Assembly (NCBI GenBank): GCA_031268245.1
Contig: JAIRXN010000193.1
Location: forward strand, 1 to 13,637
Origin: Treponema sp.
GTDB lineage: Bacteria > Spirochaetota > Spirochaetia > Treponematales > Breznakiellaceae
Direction: 5' to 3'
Length of the DNA stretch: 13,637 bases
The notes beneath the pieces are model-generated. The model was not told where the DNA came from. It was given only the letters and a program-made list of their open reading frames with translations, and did not search any database. Position numbers and translations under genes: made by a program. Below, one piece after another: positions 11,511-13,637 of this stretch (positions within the stretch are counted from its first letter, which is position 1; each line of letters opens with the position of its first letter).

Positions 11511-13400
11511 TTATACACCCACTCTGTTAATTAAGGTATCCAGCATGGCATTGACCGTGGTTATAAAACGGGCCGCCGCAGAGTAGCCATGCTGATATTT
11601 GATCATGTTGGATAATTCTTCGTCGATATTCACTCCGGACACGGCTTCCCGCATATCGTGTAGCTGCTTCATGATTAGATTCTCTGTCTCCAGAGCCTTG
11701 CCGCTCTGTTCCCCCAGCATACCGATACGGCCCACCGCATCGGCAAAGAAATCGTCAAAGGTTCCAAATTCCCCGACCATTACCCTGGTGTTCCTGATGG
11801 AGGCAATGGCCGCAGCCGCATCTCCATTACCGGGATTGGCTGCCCTGCCGTTCTCTCCAAAGCCTGAAGCCACGGATAAAGGACTCTTGATGAGGGCGGG
11901 ATTTACCTCAATCCAGCCTGAAGGATGGGCTATGGGAGAGGGGGCATAAGATTCGGCTCCTCCCCGGAGCCTAGCGACCGCATCCGCAGCGGCCCAATCA
12001 TAGGCTCCTTCCGCGCCGGAAACGGCTAAAAGACCCGCATAACCGTTGAGGAACTGACCTGAATCTTCAATATGGCGGATCACAAAGTCAGGGTTTTCCC
12101 TCATTCCGTCAACGGAAGCGGCGCTTGTTCCGCGGAGTGATAATACCCCTTCCCGGTTAAGCCTGGCCGTCACTTCGGCCCCTGAATTATTGATCCTGCC
12201 GACGATGTCCTCCACCGTATCTGTGGGGTAATAGGGAATTTCCACATTTCCGCCGGAGGCGGAGAGGCTTATTCTTCCTTCAAGACCCACCTGGGCCCTC
12301 GGCTCAAGGACATTGGTTCCGTTGATCCGGTAGATATAGCTTGAATCGTAAGTTCCGTCCCCGTCCCTGTCGTAATTTCCGTTCACATTGGTAACAAAGG
12401 GGTATTCGGAGAAGAAATTCTTGCCTGTAGTACCATCGATACCGTAGGCGCCCCGATGGACTTCGTTGACAAGATCGACAAAGTTCATCGTCATGTTGTC
12501 GAGAGTCTGAATCTCGTCGTTGATGGTAATATCCCGCAGATCAAGCAGGGCCTCAAGACTCCCGCTTCTGAATTGGGCGTTCTGTCCGGTTTCCGCCCAA
12601 GTGATCCGGGAGAAACCGTCTGTATCAATGCCGTGTTCCATGCTGAACTGCCGGCCTATCCCGCCCTGAACCAGGACAATACCCCCGGTATGAACCATGA
12701 ATTCATCAGGATCGCGGTTGTCGACGGTAACATCAACGATTGATGAAAGCTTGTCCACCAGGAGATCGCGGCGATCAAGGAGGTCATTGGGATTATCTCC
12801 CTGGGCTTTGATCTTTTGAATATCCTTGTTGAGCACTGCTATCTGCCGGGAAAATTCGTTTATCCGGTCTACGGTAAGCCTGATGTCCTCGTTTACTTGG
12901 GTTTGGAGACCTTTAAGAGAGTTATAGCGGCCATGAATACCGTCAATAAGCGTCTTACCCCGTTCAAGAACCGCAGTTCTGGGGGCGGTATCGGCAGGAT
13001 AGGCGGCAAGTTCCTGCCATGCATCCCAGAAGGCATCCATCTTACTGCGGATCGAGTTGTTTGCAGGTTCAAGGTAGATCTGTTCCATCATCCTGATATA
13101 GGGATCACGGGCAGACCAGTAGCCTTCATTTGAAGCCTGGGCCGCGATCCGCTTGTCGAGAAGCTGATCCCGAAGCCGTTCTATCCGCTCAACGACAGTA
13201 CCCTGCCCTATCTGCCCCGGAGTTTCCTCGCGGTTAAGGCCGGGAAGGTATATAGGTTCAAAGGGAACAATCTCGACCCGCTGCCGCGAGTAACCTTCTG
13301 TAGAGGCATTGGAAAGGTTGTGGCCGGTTGTATTGAGGGCCTGCTGGTGGGCATGAACGGCCCTTTTCCCTATTTCGATTCCCTGAAACGTCGAAGTCAT
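11511..13400 (-). CDS. flgK: FlgK hook-filament junction protein (HAP1)
   Basis: FlgK makes the first junction layer on the hook. The 629-residue protein has the rod/hook N-terminal motif ALNTTGHNLSNASTEGYSRQ (21-40) and a near-canonical C terminus with GVNIDEELSNMIKYQHGYSA followed by ARFITTVNAMLDTLINRVG. The central part (about 200-550) is long and beta-rich. It contains DRDGDGTYD (344-352), a DxDxDG pattern resembling an EF-hand or dockerin calcium loop. A VEIPYYPTDTVEDIVGRINNSGAEVTARL segment recalls hook-associated IN-type repeats; FlgL has a similar one (MEISVYPGDTVHTVAARINE). AGGAG (13411-13407) lies six bases before the ATG. A perfect 16-bp hairpin ends five bases upstream of that ribosome site. 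No clear promoter is visible, so it may be transcribed from further upstream. Confidence 0.96.
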   Translation of the reverse strand: MTSTFQGIEIGKRAVHAHQQALNTTGHNLSNASTEGYSRQRVEIVPFEPIYLPGLNREETPGQIGQGTVVERIERLRDQLLDKRIAAQASNEGYWSARDPYIRMMEQIYLEPANNSIRSKMDAFWDAWQELAAYPADTAPRTAVLERGKTLIDGIHGRYNSLKGLQTQVNEDIRLTVDRINEFSRQIAVLNKDIQKIKAQGDNPNDLLDRRDLLVDKLSSIVDVTVDNRDPDEFMVHTGGIVLVQGGIGRQFSMEHGIDTDGFSRITWAETGQNAQFRSGSLEALLDLRDITINDEIQTLDNMTMNFVDLVNEVHRGAYGIDGTTGKNFFSEYPFVTNVNGNYDRDGDGTYDSSYIYRINGTNVLEPRAQVGLEGRISLSASGGNVEIPYYPTDTVEDIVGRINNSGAEVTARLNREGVLSLRGTSAASVDGMRENPDFVIRHIEDSGQFLNGYAGLLAVSGAEGAYDWAAADAVARLRGGAESYAPSPIAHPSGWIEVNPALIKSPLSVASGFGENGRAANPGNGDAAAAIASIRNTRVMVGEFGTFDDFFADAVGRIGMLGEQSGKALETENLIMKQLHDMREAVSGVNIDEELSNMIKYQHGYSAAARFITTVNAMLDTLINRVGV

Positions 13401-13416
13401 AGTTTTCTCCTAGGGA

Positions 13417-13452
13417 AGCACTGATTTATTCGAATGCGAATAAATCAGTGCT
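13417..13452. repeat. Perfect 16-bp inverted repeat in the flgK leader
   Basis: Positions 13417-13432 (AGCACTGATTTATTCG) and 13437-13452 are exact inverted copies around a four-base loop, AATG. On the minus strand the hairpin ends five bases before the flgK Shine-Dalgarno. It could affect flgK translation or mRNA stability. No T-tract follows on the minus strand, so it is not a typical terminator there. Confidence 0.75.
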
Positions 13453-13463
13453 ACTTTAATGTA

Positions 13464-13499
13464 GTTTTTCGCAGTTTTCCGCAGGAAAACGAGAAAAAC
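13464..13499. repeat. Two-part hairpin, second of three upstream of flgK
   Basis: GTTTTTC (13464-13470) pairs with GAAAAAC (13493-13499). After a small internal loop, GTTTTCC (13474-13480) pairs with GGAAAAC (13484-13490) around GCA. All pairs are perfect. It lies directly between two other palindromes. Confidence 0.65.
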
Positions 13500-13501
13500 A
13501 A

Positions 13502-13561
13502 TAGGGTAACGCTGATTAGCCCCAGCGGTCAATTTGACCGCCGTTAATCAGCGTTACCCTA
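13502..13561. repeat. 17-bp inverted repeat enclosing a second hairpin, overlapping the upstream gene's stop
   Basis: Positions 13502-13518 and 13545-13561 are exact 17-base inverted copies. The spacer contains a further stem, GCGGTC (13525-13530) with GACCGC (13536-13541). The minus-strand stop codon of the upstream gene (13561-13559) lies in the outer arm. As RNA it would fold strongly and may end or trim the upstream transcript. Confidence 0.75.
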
Positions 13562-13637
13562 GAAATGCTCATTGAAAAGCACACTCTGCATCTGTGAGGG
13601 AGCGGCCTTTCCCTGCCGGGAATAGAGCTTTCCCCAG
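13559..13637 (-). CDS. flgN: 3' end of a probable FlgN-type flagellar chaperone gene (partial)
   Basis: Only the last 25 codons are in the window, reading WGKLYSRQGKAAPSQMQSVL and then FNEHF before TAG. Many FlgN proteins end with a conserved tyrosine followed by a short polar segment and glycine (YxxxG), and YSRQG fits that loosely. FlgN is the export chaperone of FlgK and FlgL, and its gene commonly precedes flgK, as this one does. The sequence is too short for a firm identification, and the other two minus-strand frames are less protein-like or end earlier. The stop codon lies inside the arm of a strong inverted repeat, so that palindrome touches or slightly overwrites the gene's end. Confidence 0.5.
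   Translation of the reverse strand, partial: WGKLYSRQGKAAPSQMQSVLFNEHF

Larger units (their letters stand above)
13411..13561. mobile_element. Candidate 151-bp miniature palindromic element upstream of flgK
   Basis: The left end reads TAGGGAAGCACTGATTTA (13411-13428). The right end, read inward on the minus strand, is TAGGGTAACGCTGATTA (13561-13545), a closely related terminal sequence. TA at both edges could be a target duplication, as with Tc1/mariner or IS630-like elements. Between them are three consecutive hairpins. The right edge carries the stop codon of the upstream gene and the left edge touches the flgK ribosome site. No coding sequence is inside. That it moves as a unit is inference. 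Confidence 0.35.

Noticed and set aside
13421..13465. Sigma-28 promoter of flgK on the minus strand (TAAAGTAG then GCATTCG)
   Set aside because: The spacing is 17 bases from TAAA and the -10 box is a poor match. Both lie within or beside a palindrome that explains the bases.
13411..13561. CRISPR array or tandem direct repeat
   Set aside because: The similarity is between inverted ends and neighbouring hairpins. There are no regularly spaced identical repeats with unique spacers.

Overview
The window looks like a chromosomal segment of a treponeme (Spirochaetes). The evidence is two adjacent periplasmic-type FlaB flagellin genes that begin MIINHN and share the core LSSGxRINRAGDDASGLAVSEKM. 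These sit beside flaG, a long spirochaete-type fliD, a PilZ protein, tsaE/tsaB and an HD-GYP protein, in an order I recall from Treponema genomes. Base composition is near 50% GC by eye, which suits a termite-gut or similar treponeme better than T. denticola. The species is an inference.

Layout, plus strand 1-9432. A sigma-28-type promoter (14-41) leads into flaB (153-1013). A 319-base, hairpin-rich gap precedes a second flaB (1333-2187). A terminator (2241-2280) separates it from a tight run: flaG (2359-2742), fliD (2762-4747), an unrecognised 275-aa protein (4749-5576) and a membrane-anchored YcgR/PilZ c-di-GMP receptor (5582-6697). A likely sigma-70 promoter (6694-6722) then starts a second run: a small unknown protein (6732-6995), tsaE (6970-7425), tsaB (about 7577-8356) and a PAS/HD-GYP phosphodiesterase (8362-9432). 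A 100-base multi-branched inverted-repeat element lies between tsaE and tsaB.

Layout, minus strand 13637-9522. The 3' end of a probable flgN gene enters at the window edge, followed by a block of three hairpins, then flgK, flgL, fliW and csrA, closely spaced or overlapping. The two gene arrays converge across an 89-base gap (9433-9521) in which I see no clear terminator.

How it fits together. The window holds filament subunits (FlaB x2), the cap (FliD), both hook-filament junction proteins (FlgK, FlgL), FlaG, and the post-transcriptional pair CsrA/FliW that couples flagellin translation to assembly in other bacteria. Both flaB leaders carry a hairpin with GGA in its loop about 20-25 bases upstream of a CAAGGAGG Shine-Dalgarno, the two-site arrangement expected of CsrA targets. 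A c-di-GMP receptor and a c-di-GMP hydrolase in the same cluster suggest second-messenger control of motility. TsaE and TsaB belong to tRNA t6A synthesis and are passengers in the cluster.

Most gene identities are secure. The most notable observations are the paired CsrA-type leaders, a possible switching structure at the second flaB, a tsaB without a canonical start codon and with an extra in-frame block, and several palindromic intergenic elements. I found no CRISPR array, tRNA, rRNA or transposase gene.
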